Assembly: GCA_047629355.1 (NCBI GenBank) | Contig: JBLHWU010000068.1 | Coordinates: 1 to 27,309 of the forward strand | DNA length: 27,309 nt | Direction of reading: 5' to 3' | Origin: CAYUNA01 sp047629355 | GTDB taxonomy: Bacteria > Bacteroidota > Bacteroidia > Chitinophagales > Saprospiraceae | Part shown: positions 16,856-25,592 of the stretch, piece by piece | Layout of the letters: each line of letters starts with the position of its first letter | Position numbering within the stretch: position 1 is the stretch's first letter | Program-made: the position numbers and the translations under genes | The notes under the pieces: generated by a model | The model's database searches: none | Seen by the model: only the letters and a program-made list of their open reading frames with translations | Told to the model about the DNA's origin: nothing

Positions 16856-16887
16856 TTTAGGCAATATCAAAAATTCCAGTAAATTTG
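16856..16887 (+). promoter_or_regulatory. Promoter of the restriction-modification genes
   Basis: TAAATTTG (16880-16887) matches the Bacteroidota -7 consensus, with TTTA 20 bp upstream as a -33 element. It lies 30 bp before a short leader ORF and 65 bp before the type IIG start codon. Confidence 0.55.
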
Positions 16888-16917
16888 AGCGTCCTTAATT
16901 TTACTAAAAAAATTAAG

Positions 16918-16956
16918 ATGCTCAATATGGGAAAAGGCAAAATCAAAAATCGGTGA
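16918..16956 (+). CDS. Possible leader peptide, 12 codons, coupled to the type IIG gene
   Basis: ATG at 16918 encodes MLNMGKGKIKNR and stops with TGA at 16954-16956, overlapping the GTG start of the type IIG gene (GTGA). It could couple translation and limit restriction-enzyme synthesis. Alternatively, a one-base indel in the A-rich stretch once made this the true N-terminus of the enzyme. Both are inference. Confidence 0.3.
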   Translation: MLNMGKGKIKNR

Positions 16957-19900
16957 CGTCAACAGAAAGGAAAGATAAATTGGGACAGTTAGTTAAGGAA
17001 TACCTGGACTTCAAAGCAGCCGGTAAATTGGACTTAACTTCTGAAGAAACCATTCGGACTTGGTTAAATAATTTGCTCCAAATATTTGGTTGGGATGTTC
17101 GAGATACTTCTCAGGTGCTTCAAGAAAAAGTGCTGTCAAAAATAGAAAAAGAACGGTTGAAAGAGATTGACTCTACCAACAGTCGACCAGATTATACGTT
17201 TAAAGTTGCCAAGCAAAAATTAACCTTTTTAGATGCCAAAGCCCTTTGGGTTGATTTAAAAACAGATAGCAATTCGGCTTTTCAAATCAAATCTTATGGT
17301 TGGTCAATATTAGCGCCTTGTGCTTTTATTTCTAACTTTGAACAGTTTGTCATTTACGATTGCACCTACATGCCGAGTAAAGACCAGAAGGCTAGTTTTG
17401 GACGGATATTTTTATCTATTGAAGATTATCTGGACAATTTTGAAATCCTCGAGCAACATTTATTAAAGGAAAATATTTATGAAGGAAAGTTAAACGAGCT
17501 TTACAATGATGCTTCCTTAAAAGGGGTACACAACGTTTCTCCCGACTTTGCATTTGCAGATTTATTGTCTAATTTTAGAATCGAATTAGCCAATAATATT
17601 TATCAAAACAACAAGCAAATTATTGAGGACAACTCAGATTTATTGAGCTATCTCGTTCAAATTATCGTCAATAGAATTTTATTTATTAGAGTTTGTGAAG
17701 CCCGAAAGATTGAAGAAGATGGCTTACTGCTTTCTTACCAACAAGCAGGTTTTTGGACTAAATTTAAAGAGTCTTCCTATTTTACTTTTTACGAACATTA
17801 TGACGGACCGCTGTTTGAGCGAATAGAATCCATTCATCAACTCACTATTTCGGATGAAGTTTTTAGCAATTTATTGCAAAACCTTTATTATCCTTCTCCT
17901 TACCGTTTTGATGTAATTCCGACGAAATTATTGAGTGATATTTATGAAATATTCTTGTCTAAAAAACTGAAAATTGAGGACGATATTGTAAAAGATGAGC
18001 TTAAAAGTGAATACTCAAAAACGAAAGGCGCAGTTAGCACGCCTCAATACATTGTGGAAGATGTGATTAGAAGAACCTTGAAAAAAGATGTCTTACTGTC
18101 CACTTCAATTGCTGAATTTTTGGATATAAAAATTTTAGATATTGCTTGTGGTAGCGGTGTATTTGCGATTGAAGTATATGATTATTTAGAAGAGTTGCTT
18201 AAAACGCTTTATGAAAATAATCCTGATGAAAATTTCGACCATCTATTTTTTAGAACTGAACATGAATTAATTCTCAATTTAGCTGGAAAGAAAGCCATTT
18301 TAGACAATTGTGTATTTGGGGTAGATATTGACCCAGAAGCCGTTGAAGTTGCGAAAATGGCATTGGCGTTGAAGACGATTGACAATGCTGATTATCCGCA
18401 AATATCGGAGCAAATTGGCTTGTTTGGGAATAAAATATTGGAAGGTATCGGCAAAAATATTCGATGTGGAAATACCTTGGTAGACAATCAAATCTTAACG
18501 CAATATCCGAGTATTTTAGAGGATAAAAATGAAAATGAATTGATTGAAACGAATCCTTTTGACTGGGATTCAGCAGAAGGATTTGAAGAGATTTTTACAA
18601 AAAAAGGCGGATTTGATTACATCATTGGCAATCCTCCATATGTGGAAGTGAAAAATTACAATGCAGAATTGCCACACATGCACGCCTTTATCAAAGCCAA
18701 TTATCCATCTTCAAAAAATGGTAAAATTGACTTGGCTATTCCATTTATAGAACGAGGTATTTTGTTGTTAAATGATACTGGAAGACTTGGTTTTATCGTC
18801 CAAAAACGTTTTTTCAAAACAGATTATGGAAAGCAGATTCGAGAGACGATTTCTAGTGAAAATTTGGTGTCTTCTGTGATTGATTTTGAAACAACTAAAA
18901 TATTTAAAGGCAGAACGACCTATGTTTCCACGCTTGTTTTGGACAAAGCTACGCCGAAAGAATTTTACTACAAACTCTTCAAAGAATCTGAAAACACCTT
19001 AGCCTTCAAGTTGAGGCAATCCATTATTCCGGAGATAGATAGTGCGGGTTATCATACTTTGCCTGCGGCTTCCTTGTCCAAAGGACCTTGGAGTTTTGAC
19101 AATCCAGAATTGCTTGCCATCAAGTTAAAACTCTTGGATTTTGGTACTTTTGGAGATATAGCCAATGTGAAAGTCGGCATTCAATCTTTGAAAAACGAAG
19201 CCTATCACATTAGAGCATTGGCGGTTGAAGATGGCTTTATAAAAGGAAGTAGTAGTTGGGATGCGGATGTTAAAATTGAAGAAGAATCCTGTAGACCGCT
19301 GTTTTGTAATGAGCATTTTTATATGTTTCGACCAGATACCAGCAGTACTTTTGTGATTTTCCCTTACGAGGTCATTAATGGAAAAATGGAACAAATTCCT
19401 TTCACCGAATATTGCGAAAAATTTCCTTTAGCTGGGCAGTATTTGCGAAAACATAGAAATAGGTTAGAAGGCAGTCCTAAAAATGGCGGGGTGCAAACCT
19501 TGCCAGTCTTGAATCCAGATAAATATTCTTCAGAGTTTTGGCATATTTTCACCAGAGCAAATAATATTGGTCACACCTATCCCAAGGTGCTTATTCCAAT
19601 GACTGCGATGGATACTTTGGCGACCGTCACCTTTTCACCAAAGCTCTATTGTGACAATGCCAATATGTTTTTTGTACAATTGGAAAACCCTGAGGAAACG
19701 AATTTATACTGCATCACAGGCATTGTTAATTCAACCGTGTTTTCCGTGTTGGCGCGTTCGATTGCGAATCCTCAAATGAATGGATATTTCAAATTCAACA
19801 AGCAATTTTTAGAGCCAATACCATTTCCGGTAGCTAATTTTAATACAAATGATAGTTTAAAAAGCGAAATTGCCGCTTTTGCTCAAACCATCGAGCAAAA

Positions 19901-20081
19901 ACAGGCAAAATATCTTTTAAGCTCTCCAACTCAAAAAAGCGTTAGGCGTAAAGTTTTGCAAACACTTTGGGATAAATTAGATCAAAAAGTTTATGAAATG
20001 TATGAATTGAGTGCAGAAGAAATTGATTTTTTTCAACAGAAAGGAAGAAATTTAGACAGAATCGAAATCCTCGGAGAGTAG
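16953..20081 (+). CDS. Type IIG restriction enzyme, Eco57I-like (nuclease, adenine methylase and specificity in one chain)
   Basis: A 1042-residue protein. Residues 1-150 look like a PD-(D/E)XK nuclease: RPDYTF (D80) then TFLDAKAL (D94, K96), with Asp in place of the more common Glu. A helical region follows. The N6-adenine methylase has motif I ILDIACGSGVFAIEVYDYL near residue 395 and motif IV IIGNPPYVEV near 560. The last 350 residues, with WSFDNPEL and IANPQMNGYFKF, fit the TaqI-like target-recognition domain. Such enzymes cut at a fixed distance from an asymmetric site and methylate one strand. The following gene encodes a second adenine methylase, as in the Eco57I archetype (R about 997, M about 544 residues). 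Start is GTG; no in-frame ATG lies between it and the upstream stop. Target site cannot be predicted. Confidence 0.9.
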   Translation: MTSTERKDKLGQLVKEYLDFKAAGKLDLTSEETIRTWLNNLLQIFGWDVRDTSQVLQEKVLSKIEKERLKEIDSTNSRPDYTFKVAKQKLTFLDAKALWVDLKTDSNSAFQIKSYGWSILAPCAFISNFEQFVIYDCTYMPSKDQKASFGRIFLSIEDYLDNFEILEQHLLKENIYEGKLNELYNDASLKGVHNVSPDFAFADLLSNFRIELANNIYQNNKQIIEDNSDLLSYLVQIIVNRILFIRVCEARKIEEDGLLLSYQQAGFWTKFKESSYFTFYEHYDGPLFERIESIHQLTISDEVFSNLLQNLYYPSPYRFDVIPTKLLSDIYEIFLSKKLKIEDDIVKDELKSEYSKTKGAVSTPQYIVEDVIRRTLKKDVLLSTSIAEFLDIKILDIACGSGVFAIEVYDYLEELLKTLYENNPDENFDHLFFRTEHELILNLAGKKAILDNCVFGVDIDPEAVEVAKMALALKTIDNADYPQISEQIGLFGNKILEGIGKNIRCGNTLVDNQILTQYPSILEDKNENELIETNPFDWDSAEGFEEIFTKKGGFDYIIGNPPYVEVKNYNAELPHMHAFIKANYPSSKNGKIDLAIPFIERGILLLNDTGRLGFIVQKRFFKTDYGKQIRETISSENLVSSVIDFETTKIFKGRTTYVSTLVLDKATPKEFYYKLFKESENTLAFKLRQSIIPEIDSAGYHTLPAASLSKGPWSFDNPELLAIKLKLLDFGTFGDIANVKVGIQSLKNEAYHIRALAVEDGFIKGSSSWDADVKIEEESCRPLFCNEHFYMFRPDTSSTFVIFPYEVINGKMEQIPFTEYCEKFPLAGQYLRKHRNRLEGSPKNGGVQTLPVLNPDKYSSEFWHIFTRANNIGHTYPKVLIPMTAMDTLATVTFSPKLYCDNANMFFVQLENPEETNLYCITGIVNSTVFSVLARSIANPQMNGYFKFNKQFLEPIPFPVANFNTNDSLKSEIAAFAQTIEQKQAKYLLSSPTQKSVRRKVLQTLWDKLDQKVYEMYELSAEEIDFFQQKGRNLDRIEILGE

Positions 20082-20105
20082 GGAAAAACAAATTAATTTT
20101 ATTGT

Positions 20106-21947
20106 ATGGATATCGTGTTTGAAAAAATAATTCAACAACATATAGAGAATGAATTACAAGTCAATCGAATGATTGTGACGCTATTTGTTGAGGTGAATAA
20201 TATTAAGGTAAAAAATAATTTGTTGATTAAGGAATTGCTAATCTCCAAAACGGATGCCCAATATTTAGAAATAGCGAATTTTATCAGTTCTTTTAGTTTT
20301 GAAGATTTAATTAAAGCATTTGAAATCGCTATTCCAGCAAAAGATAAGCAAACAAACGGAGCTATTTATACGCCAAAAAGCATCAAAGAATTTATAATTT
20401 CTGGTAGTTTAAAAGAAGTAAAAAAGCCCTTAGAGGAAGTACTTGGTGCGGATATTTCTTGTGGTTGTGGCGCATTTTTATATTCCTTAGCCAATGAAAT
20501 TAATAAAAAAACCAAACAATCTTTTCAGAAAATTATAGAAACGCAACTTTATGGATTGGATGTAAATGATAGCAGTATTTTTAGAGCAAAAATTCTCTTG
20601 ACCCTCTTGGCTTTGTCCAAAGGAGAGGATAAAAAAGCGTTTCAGTTTAACCTATTTACGGCGAATGCGCTGGAATTTAATTGGCAAACGATAAGCACGG
20701 TACAGGACAATCAAGGCTTTGATTTGATTGTAGGTAATCCACCGTATGTCAGGGCAAAAAACCTGGATTTGGCATCAAAAAGCCTGCTTAAAAATTGGCA
20801 AGTTACTAAATCTGGCAATCCTGATTTATACATTCCTTTTTTTGAAATAGGTTATGAAAATTTGAATGAGCAAGGTGTTTTAGGATACATTACCGTCAAT
20901 AGTTTTTACAGAAGTGTCAATGCCCGTTCCCTGAGGACTTACTTTCAAACCCATAAAATCAGATTGAAAATAATCGATTTTGGACACGAACAAGTTTTCT
21001 CTAATAAGCTAACCTACACTTGCATTTGTTTTTTATCAAAAGTGAGTAGTAAAAATATTTACTTTGCAAAAAGAACATTGACAACCTTGTTTGCACTTAA
21101 AGAAAAAAACTTCACAAAAATCCCTTATCATACACTCGATGACCACCGAGGTTGGTTGCTAAATAATTCAAAAGCAATCCATAACATTCAGAAGATTGAA
21201 AAATGTGGAAAGCCACTTGGCAAGTCTTATGTTATTAAAAATGGAATTGCTACGTTGAGTAACAACACCTATATATTTAGACCTTCAGAGGAGAATAAAT
21301 CTTATTACTTTTTCAAAAAAAATGGGGAATCTTATAAAGTAGAAAAAGGGATTTGTAGAGATATCATCAAACCAAATATCCTCAAGTATGAACATGAAAT
21401 TCCAAAAATAAAGGAAAAAATTATCTATCCTTATACCGATGGAATTGCGCCACTTTCCTTAATCAAAGAGGATAAATTTAAACGTAAATTCCCATTTGCG
21501 TACCAATATCTTTCCCGTTTCAAAGAGCAATTGGCCAAAAGAGATAAAGGCAATGGAGATTATGCTGCGTGGTATGCTTTTGGACGGACGCAAGCGCTTA
21601 TGGATAAAGGCTTAAAACTTTTATTTCCATATATGTCCAAACATCCTTTTTTCGTTTTTACAGACCAAAAAGACCTCTTACTTTATTGTGGCTACGCTAT
21701 TTTTTCAGAATCACAGGAAGAATTATTGGTTTTGAAGAAGTTATTGGAATCTGATGTTTTTGATTATTATATGCAAAATACCAGTAAACCTTATGCGGCG
21801 GGTTATTATTCCTATGCAAAGAATTATGTGAAGAATTTTGGCGTCTGTGAGTTGAATCCCGCAGAAAGAAAGTATTTACTAAAGGAAAATGAGAAGGAAA
21901 AAATCAATAAATTCTTTGAGAAAAAATATGATTTAAATTTAGTTTAA
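20106..21947 (+). CDS. N6-adenine DNA methyltransferase, companion of the type IIG enzyme
   Basis: A 613-residue methylase beginning 24 bp after the type IIG gene on the same strand, so very likely one transcript. Motif X-like TNGAIYTPKSIKEFI is near residue 79, motif I ADISCGCGAFLYSLANEI near 115, and motif IV LIVGNPPYVRAKN near 211. The C-terminal half (from about 340) resembles a TaqI-type target-recognition domain. There is no nuclease motif. By analogy with M.Eco57I it should methylate the site, or the opposite strand of the site, cut by its neighbour and protect the host. Motif I has Ser-Cys-Gly-Cys-Gly in place of the usual Ala-Cys-Gly-Ser-Gly, a variation that probably leaves SAM binding intact. 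Start is ATG. Confidence 0.9.
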   Translation: MDIVFEKIIQQHIENELQVNRMIVTLFVEVNNIKVKNNLLIKELLISKTDAQYLEIANFISSFSFEDLIKAFEIAIPAKDKQTNGAIYTPKSIKEFIISGSLKEVKKPLEEVLGADISCGCGAFLYSLANEINKKTKQSFQKIIETQLYGLDVNDSSIFRAKILLTLLALSKGEDKKAFQFNLFTANALEFNWQTISTVQDNQGFDLIVGNPPYVRAKNLDLASKSLLKNWQVTKSGNPDLYIPFFEIGYENLNEQGVLGYITVNSFYRSVNARSLRTYFQTHKIRLKIIDFGHEQVFSNKLTYTCICFLSKVSSKNIYFAKRTLTTLFALKEKNFTKIPYHTLDDHRGWLLNNSKAIHNIQKIEKCGKPLGKSYVIKNGIATLSNNTYIFRPSEENKSYYFFKKNGESYKVEKGICRDIIKPNILKYEHEIPKIKEKIIYPYTDGIAPLSLIKEDKFKRKFPFAYQYLSRFKEQLAKRDKGNGDYAAWYAFGRTQALMDKGLKLLFPYMSKHPFFVFTDQKDLLLYCGYAIFSESQEELLVLKKLLESDVFDYYMQNTSKPYAAGYYSYAKNYVKNFGVCELNPAERKYLLKENEKEKINKFFEKKYDLNLV

Positions 21948-21978
21948 TGGTCATTCAATTCAGTTAATGTCGGATGCT

Positions 21979-22013
21979 AATTAAGGAGGTTACTTGAAGT
22001 AACCTCCTTAATT
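21979..22013. terminator. Perfect 35-nt palindrome ending the restriction-modification unit
   Basis: AATTAAGGAGGTTACTT pairs over all 17 bases with AAGTAACCTCCTTAATT around a single central G. It follows the methylase stop by 31 bp, is read identically on both strands and ends in TTT. It probably terminates transcription. It also contains AAGGAGG, a strong ribosome-binding sequence that would be sequestered ahead of the isomerase gene. Confidence 0.7.
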
Positions 22014-22033
22014 TGACCCACAAAATCCAACTC

Positions 22034-22612
22034 ATGCAACAGCAAAATATTAAAAATATAATCACCCAATCCATCGCCACCAAAACTCGGCTGCTCCAAG
22101 ATTCTACCCTACTCGACACCATCGAAAAAGCCGCCAATCTCCTCATCCAAACCTTCCAAAATGACGGCAAAGTCCTCTTTTGTGGCAACGGTGGAAGTGC
22201 GGCAGATGCCCAACATTTAGCTTGTGAATTATCGGGACGTTTTTTGATGGAACGACCACCTTTGTTTGCGGAAGCCTTGCACGTCAATTCTTCGTTTATG
22301 ACCGCAGTAGCGAATGATTATGATTTTGAGACGGTGTATGCGCGGGCCTTGGAAGCCTGTGGGCGGAAAGGCGATTGCTTGGTAGCGATTTCGACATCGG
22401 GCAATTCTCCGAATATTTTGCGGGCGATTGATAAGGCTAAAGAACTGAATATCAACATTATAGGTTTGACAGGAGAAAGTGGTGGGAAAATGGCTGATTT
22501 GTGTGATTTATTGATAAATGTGCCGTCCCAGCATACGCCGAGAGTACAAGAAGCGCACATTATGGTGGGGCATATTTTGTGTGAATTGGTGGAAAAAGGA
22601 ATTTTTTCTTAA
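22034..22612 (+). CDS. gmhA: Sedoheptulose-7-phosphate isomerase-type SIS protein
   Basis: A 192-residue SIS-domain sugar isomerase. It converts sedoheptulose 7-phosphate to D-glycero-heptose 7-phosphate, the first step of ADP/GDP-heptose synthesis. Family features: VLFCGNGGSAADAQHLACEL (phosphate-binding loop), RPPLFAEALHVN, ALEACGRKGDCLVAISTSGN (second Ser-rich loop), and the C-terminal TPRVQEAHIMVGH with its conserved Glu and His. I chose the ATG at 22034, which gives the usual family length. A TTG at 22013 sits inside the upstream palindrome and is unlikely. No other heptose gene is nearby, so assignment to heptose synthesis rather than another SIS role rests on sequence alone. Confidence 0.9.
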   Translation: MQQQNIKNIITQSIATKTRLLQDSTLLDTIEKAANLLIQTFQNDGKVLFCGNGGSAADAQHLACELSGRFLMERPPLFAEALHVNSSFMTAVANDYDFETVYARALEACGRKGDCLVAISTSGNSPNILRAIDKAKELNINIIGLTGESGGKMADLCDLLINVPSQHTPRVQEAHIMVGHILCELVEKGIFS

Positions 22613-22671
22613 AAAATTCTAAAAAAACCATTTCGACAAATCTTTTTTCCTTTACAAAGGTTCCTTAAACC

Positions 22672-23709
22672 ATGGAAAAATACTGGGACATATTCGTTAA
22701 CGGCTATTCAGGTTATGCCAATTATTTATGGAACGACATCAGCAATCCTTCGTGGCACAGCTATTTTTATTGGGTGTTGATTGCCTCTTCCGCTTTTTTT
22801 ATTTTAGAAGTCGTCCTTCCTTGGCGGAAAAAGCAGTCCATTGTTCGCAAGGATTTTTGGATGGATTTGTTTTATGTCTTCTTTAATTTCTTCCTTTTTT
22901 CGGTAATTATCTACGCGGCGGCTTCCGATGTGGTGGTCAATTTATTCAATGACGGCATCTTATCTTTAACGAGCGTCAACTTAAAAGAACTCAATCCAAT
23001 GTATCAGTGGCCAATGTGGTCCATCTTATTAATTGGTATGATTGTGCGAGATTTTGTACAATGGTGGATTCATCGTTTGCTGCATCGCTTTGATTTTCTG
23101 TGGGAATTTCACAAAGTGCATCATTCAGTCGAACAAATGGGATTTGCTGCACAAATGCGCTATCATTGGATGGAAAACATCGTCTATCGAACCCTCGAAT
23201 ACATTCCACTCGCCTTGATGGGTATTGGCTTGTATGACTTTTTCATCGTTCATATTTTTGCCTTTTCGTGGGGACATTACAACCATGCAAACATCTCCGT
23301 GGATAAGCGAATTCCAAGCGGTATTGTCGGTACGTTGATTGGTATATTAATCGCTAATAGTTTGCTGGATATTCATTTGATGGAAGCTATTTTGGGTACG
23401 ACCAATCCTTCTTTTTTAATCAAAACGGCAGTCATTGCAGCTTGCGCAGTCATCGGTGTTTTCATGTTTAGCCCTATTGTGAAAATGATTTTTAACTCGC
23501 CTGAAATGCACATTTGGCACCACGCTTACCACTTGCCCGAAAACCGTCGAAATGGCGTGAATTTTGGCTTGACCTTAGCGGTTTGGGACTATCTTTTTAA
23601 AACGGCATACATTCCGCATGATGGAAAAGATATTCGCTTGGGGTTTCCGGATGTCGAGAAGTTTCCAGAGGGATTTATTGCGCAAAGTTTAAATGGATTG
23701 AAGAAATAA
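22672..23709 (+). CDS. Sterol desaturase / fatty acid hydroxylase family membrane protein
   Basis: A 345-residue integral membrane di-iron oxygenase-like protein. His clusters typical of the superfamily are present: HRLLH (134-138), HKVHH (147-151), HYNH (202-205) and HIWHHAYH (280-287). Members hydroxylate or desaturate sterols, carotenoids, fatty acids or ether lipids; the substrate here is unknown. Unusual is the distance of about 75 residues between the third and fourth His motifs. It is filled by two hydrophobic stretches (IVGTLIGILIANSLLDIHLM and TAVIAACAVIGVFMFSPIV), suggesting an extra hairpin. Start is ATG at 59 bp after the isomerase, possibly cotranscribed. It converges on the photolyase gene with 11 bp between stops. 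Confidence 0.9.
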   Translation: MEKYWDIFVNGYSGYANYLWNDISNPSWHSYFYWVLIASSAFFILEVVLPWRKKQSIVRKDFWMDLFYVFFNFFLFSVIIYAAASDVVVNLFNDGILSLTSVNLKELNPMYQWPMWSILLIGMIVRDFVQWWIHRLLHRFDFLWEFHKVHHSVEQMGFAAQMRYHWMENIVYRTLEYIPLALMGIGLYDFFIVHIFAFSWGHYNHANISVDKRIPSGIVGTLIGILIANSLLDIHLMEAILGTTNPSFLIKTAVIAACAVIGVFMFSPIVKMIFNSPEMHIWHHAYHLPENRRNGVNFGLTLAVWDYLFKTAYIPHDGKDIRLGFPDVEKFPEGFIAQSLNGLKK

Positions 23710-23720
23710 AATGGATTACA

Positions 23721-25193
23721 TCACTGTGGCTTCCTCCCAGGCAAAGTCAATTTCTCCACAATTTCTTTACTGTTCTGCTTCGATTCTACCCCTTTTTTAA
23801 TGTTCCAAATCAAGTCACTTGCTAGCCGCCTGGCTTTCGCAAAATCAATAATGGGTAAGTAATAATCTCCTCGTAAATCGAACTTAGAAAACTGGGCTTG
23901 CAAGGGCGGCATCGCAGCAGGACTATGAATACAATCCTTCGGTAAATTCTTTAATTCGGGCACCCATATTTTTATAAAATCACCATCAGGGTCGTGCTTT
24001 TCCGAATTCTTAGTTGGGTTATAAATCCGTATCGTATTGATGCCCGTCGTACTCGCTTGCATCTGCATTTGAGAATAGTGAATGCCCGGTTCGTAATCCA
24101 GCCACATCTGCGATAAATGATGCGAAACGTCCTGCCATGGCAACCACAAAATATGCGTCGCAAAAGAAGTCACCATTGCTCGCATCCGAAAATTGAGGTA
24201 GCCCGTTTTAGTCGCACAACGCATACAAGCGTCGATGAGTGGAAAGCCCGTTTTCCCCAATTTCCAAGCCTCAAAATACTCTGCATTCATCTGTCGATTC
24301 AGTTGGTCAAACGCGCGATTGATATTTACCTTTTCGTAGCGCATATCACTTTCCAGTTTTTGTATAAAATGGTCGCGCCAAAACAGTCGAGACGCGAACT
24401 GTTCTAAATTTCGCTTATTGCCAACTTCGCTTTTCTTCGAGATACTAAACTGCCTCACTTGCCGAATCGATAAATTCCCCCAAGCCAAATACGGCGAAAC
24501 TCGGCTACACATTCGTCTGGATGTCAGCGGATTGGAAATATTTTGCATATAATACGACAGCCGATTCTCAAAAAAATCACGCAGATACCGCCAAGCCATC
24601 GTCTCGCCACCAACTTGCATATTTTTATCCGTTTCAAAAAAAGCAGCTGGAAAAATTCGCTTTTGAAAAATGAATAAATCAGGCACAGGACTGACTGGTT
24701 TCAACTTTGTCAAATCTGGATTAACCAAAGGTTGCGCCATCGTCTGCTGCCATTTTGCCGACCAATTTTTACGATTTTTCGCTCCTCGAATGATGCCACT
24801 AAATTGCGTCTCTTTCCATTGAATCCCTTGTTGTTTAAACCACTTCTTCAAATAAATATCCCGATTAAAAGTAAGCTGCACCCCAATTTCTTCATGCGAA
24901 AAAACGGTCTCAATCTCATACAATTGACTCAGTTGTTCAAAGGCTATCGCTGCTTCCGCATAGGCATAAAAAACTTGATTGTCGTAAGGCTGCAAACGAG
25001 CATTCATATCCTCAATCGACTGCATCACAAAGCGCCAATGTCGCAGGCTGCTGTTGGGATGCGCAACGAGAGACGGTTCAAAAATGTGTAGTATCAATAC
25101 GGGTAGCCCCGCTTTGATGGCTTGGTCAAGCGGTTCGTGGTCGTGGAGGCGGAGGTCACGTTTGAGCCAGAGGATGTTTATTTTTGGTTTCAT
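23721..25193 (-). CDS. Photolyase/cryptochrome family flavoprotein
   Basis: A 490-residue protein. The N-terminal alpha/beta photolyase domain starts NILWLKRDLRLHDHEPL. The C-terminal FAD-binding domain has LFWRDHFIQKLE, GFPLIDACMRCATKTGYLNF, RMRAMVTSFATHILWLPW, WLDYEPGIHY and TIRIYNPTKNSEKHDPDG, followed by KIWVPEL. Photolyases use blue light to reverse UV dimers; cryptochromes are the signalling relatives. The usual FAD-domain phrase is varied (CMRCATKTGYLNFRMR where many CPD enzymes have AMRQL..GWMHNR), so it belongs to a divergent branch and its repair activity is not certain. About 40 C-terminal residues beyond the FAD domain are basic and unrecognised. Start is ATG. It converges with the sterol-desaturase-family gene. 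Confidence 0.9.
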   Translation of the reverse strand: MKPKINILWLKRDLRLHDHEPLDQAIKAGLPVLILHIFEPSLVAHPNSSLRHWRFVMQSIEDMNARLQPYDNQVFYAYAEAAIAFEQLSQLYEIETVFSHEEIGVQLTFNRDIYLKKWFKQQGIQWKETQFSGIIRGAKNRKNWSAKWQQTMAQPLVNPDLTKLKPVSPVPDLFIFQKRIFPAAFFETDKNMQVGGETMAWRYLRDFFENRLSYYMQNISNPLTSRRMCSRVSPYLAWGNLSIRQVRQFSISKKSEVGNKRNLEQFASRLFWRDHFIQKLESDMRYEKVNINRAFDQLNRQMNAEYFEAWKLGKTGFPLIDACMRCATKTGYLNFRMRAMVTSFATHILWLPWQDVSHHLSQMWLDYEPGIHYSQMQMQASTTGINTIRIYNPTKNSEKHDPDGDFIKIWVPELKNLPKDCIHSPAAMPPLQAQFSKFDLRGDYYLPIIDFAKARRLASDLIWNIKKGVESKQNSKEIVEKLTLPGRKPQ

Positions 25194-25272
25194 TGGGGAT
25201 AGAACGGGGGGAGGTGGGAGAAGGTTTAAATATGAAGAAATTGCGTTATAGATAAAGCAATCTTAATCTCCA

Positions 25273-25416
25273 TCATCGACCAATTAAAGTTTGCTGACCA
25301 CCCGAAGTCAGTAAATCAAAAGCATCTTGGCGAAAAATATTGGACAAAGACATTTCCTTGTCTTTAGTGATGGTTAGCGCAACAAAAAATAGCGTATCCA
25401 TGGCTATTTTATTCAT
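25273..25416 (-). CDS. Mini-ORF, 47 residues, possible gene relic
   Basis: Reads MNKIAMDTLFFVALTITKDK and ends TSGGQQTLIGR. The frame is open upstream without a start (RFFPHPNLPFFRHVD) back to a stop. This looks protein-like and could be the C-terminal remnant of a lost gene. No family recognised. The gap 25194-25592 otherwise holds only a second mini-ORF on the other strand. Confidence 0.3.
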   Translation of the reverse strand: MNKIAMDTLFFVALTITKDKEMSLSNIFRQDAFDLLTSGGQQTLIGR

Positions 25417-25446
25417 ATCGACGTGACGAAAGAAGGGTAAATTTGG

Positions 25447-25575
25447 ATGCGGAAAGAAACGCCTGACCCGTTAATAGTGCAGATACTTTCGGGTAATAGC
25501 CTACCGAAAAAAGATGTATTCTTGGCTTATTATGCGCTGGTGACAAGGAAGAGTTCGGAATTTTCGGTGAGTTGA
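25447..25575 (+). CDS. Mini-ORF, 42 residues, unknown
   Basis: ATG frame reading MRKETPDPLIVQILSGNSLP and ending KSSEFSVS. The composition is plausible for a protein, but it is short and lacks a recognisable promoter or family. It is divergent from the 47-residue mini-ORF, with 30 bp between them. Could be a relic of the same degraded locus. Confidence 0.25.
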   Translation: MRKETPDPLIVQILSGNSLPKKDVFLAYYALVTRKSSEFSVS

Positions 25576-25592
25576 AAACAGGAATAAATATA

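Noticed and set aside
16953..21947. BREX or DISARM-type defence system based on the large methylase
   Set aside because: No ATPase, phosphatase, helicase or Lon-type partner lies nearby; the nuclease-methylase fusion plus lone methylase fits type IIG.
8093..25193. DNA-repair island (mutS, uvrA, photolyase) as a functional unit
   Set aside because: The genes are on different strands, separated by unrelated genes and repeats, with no shared promoter; their proximity is probably chance.
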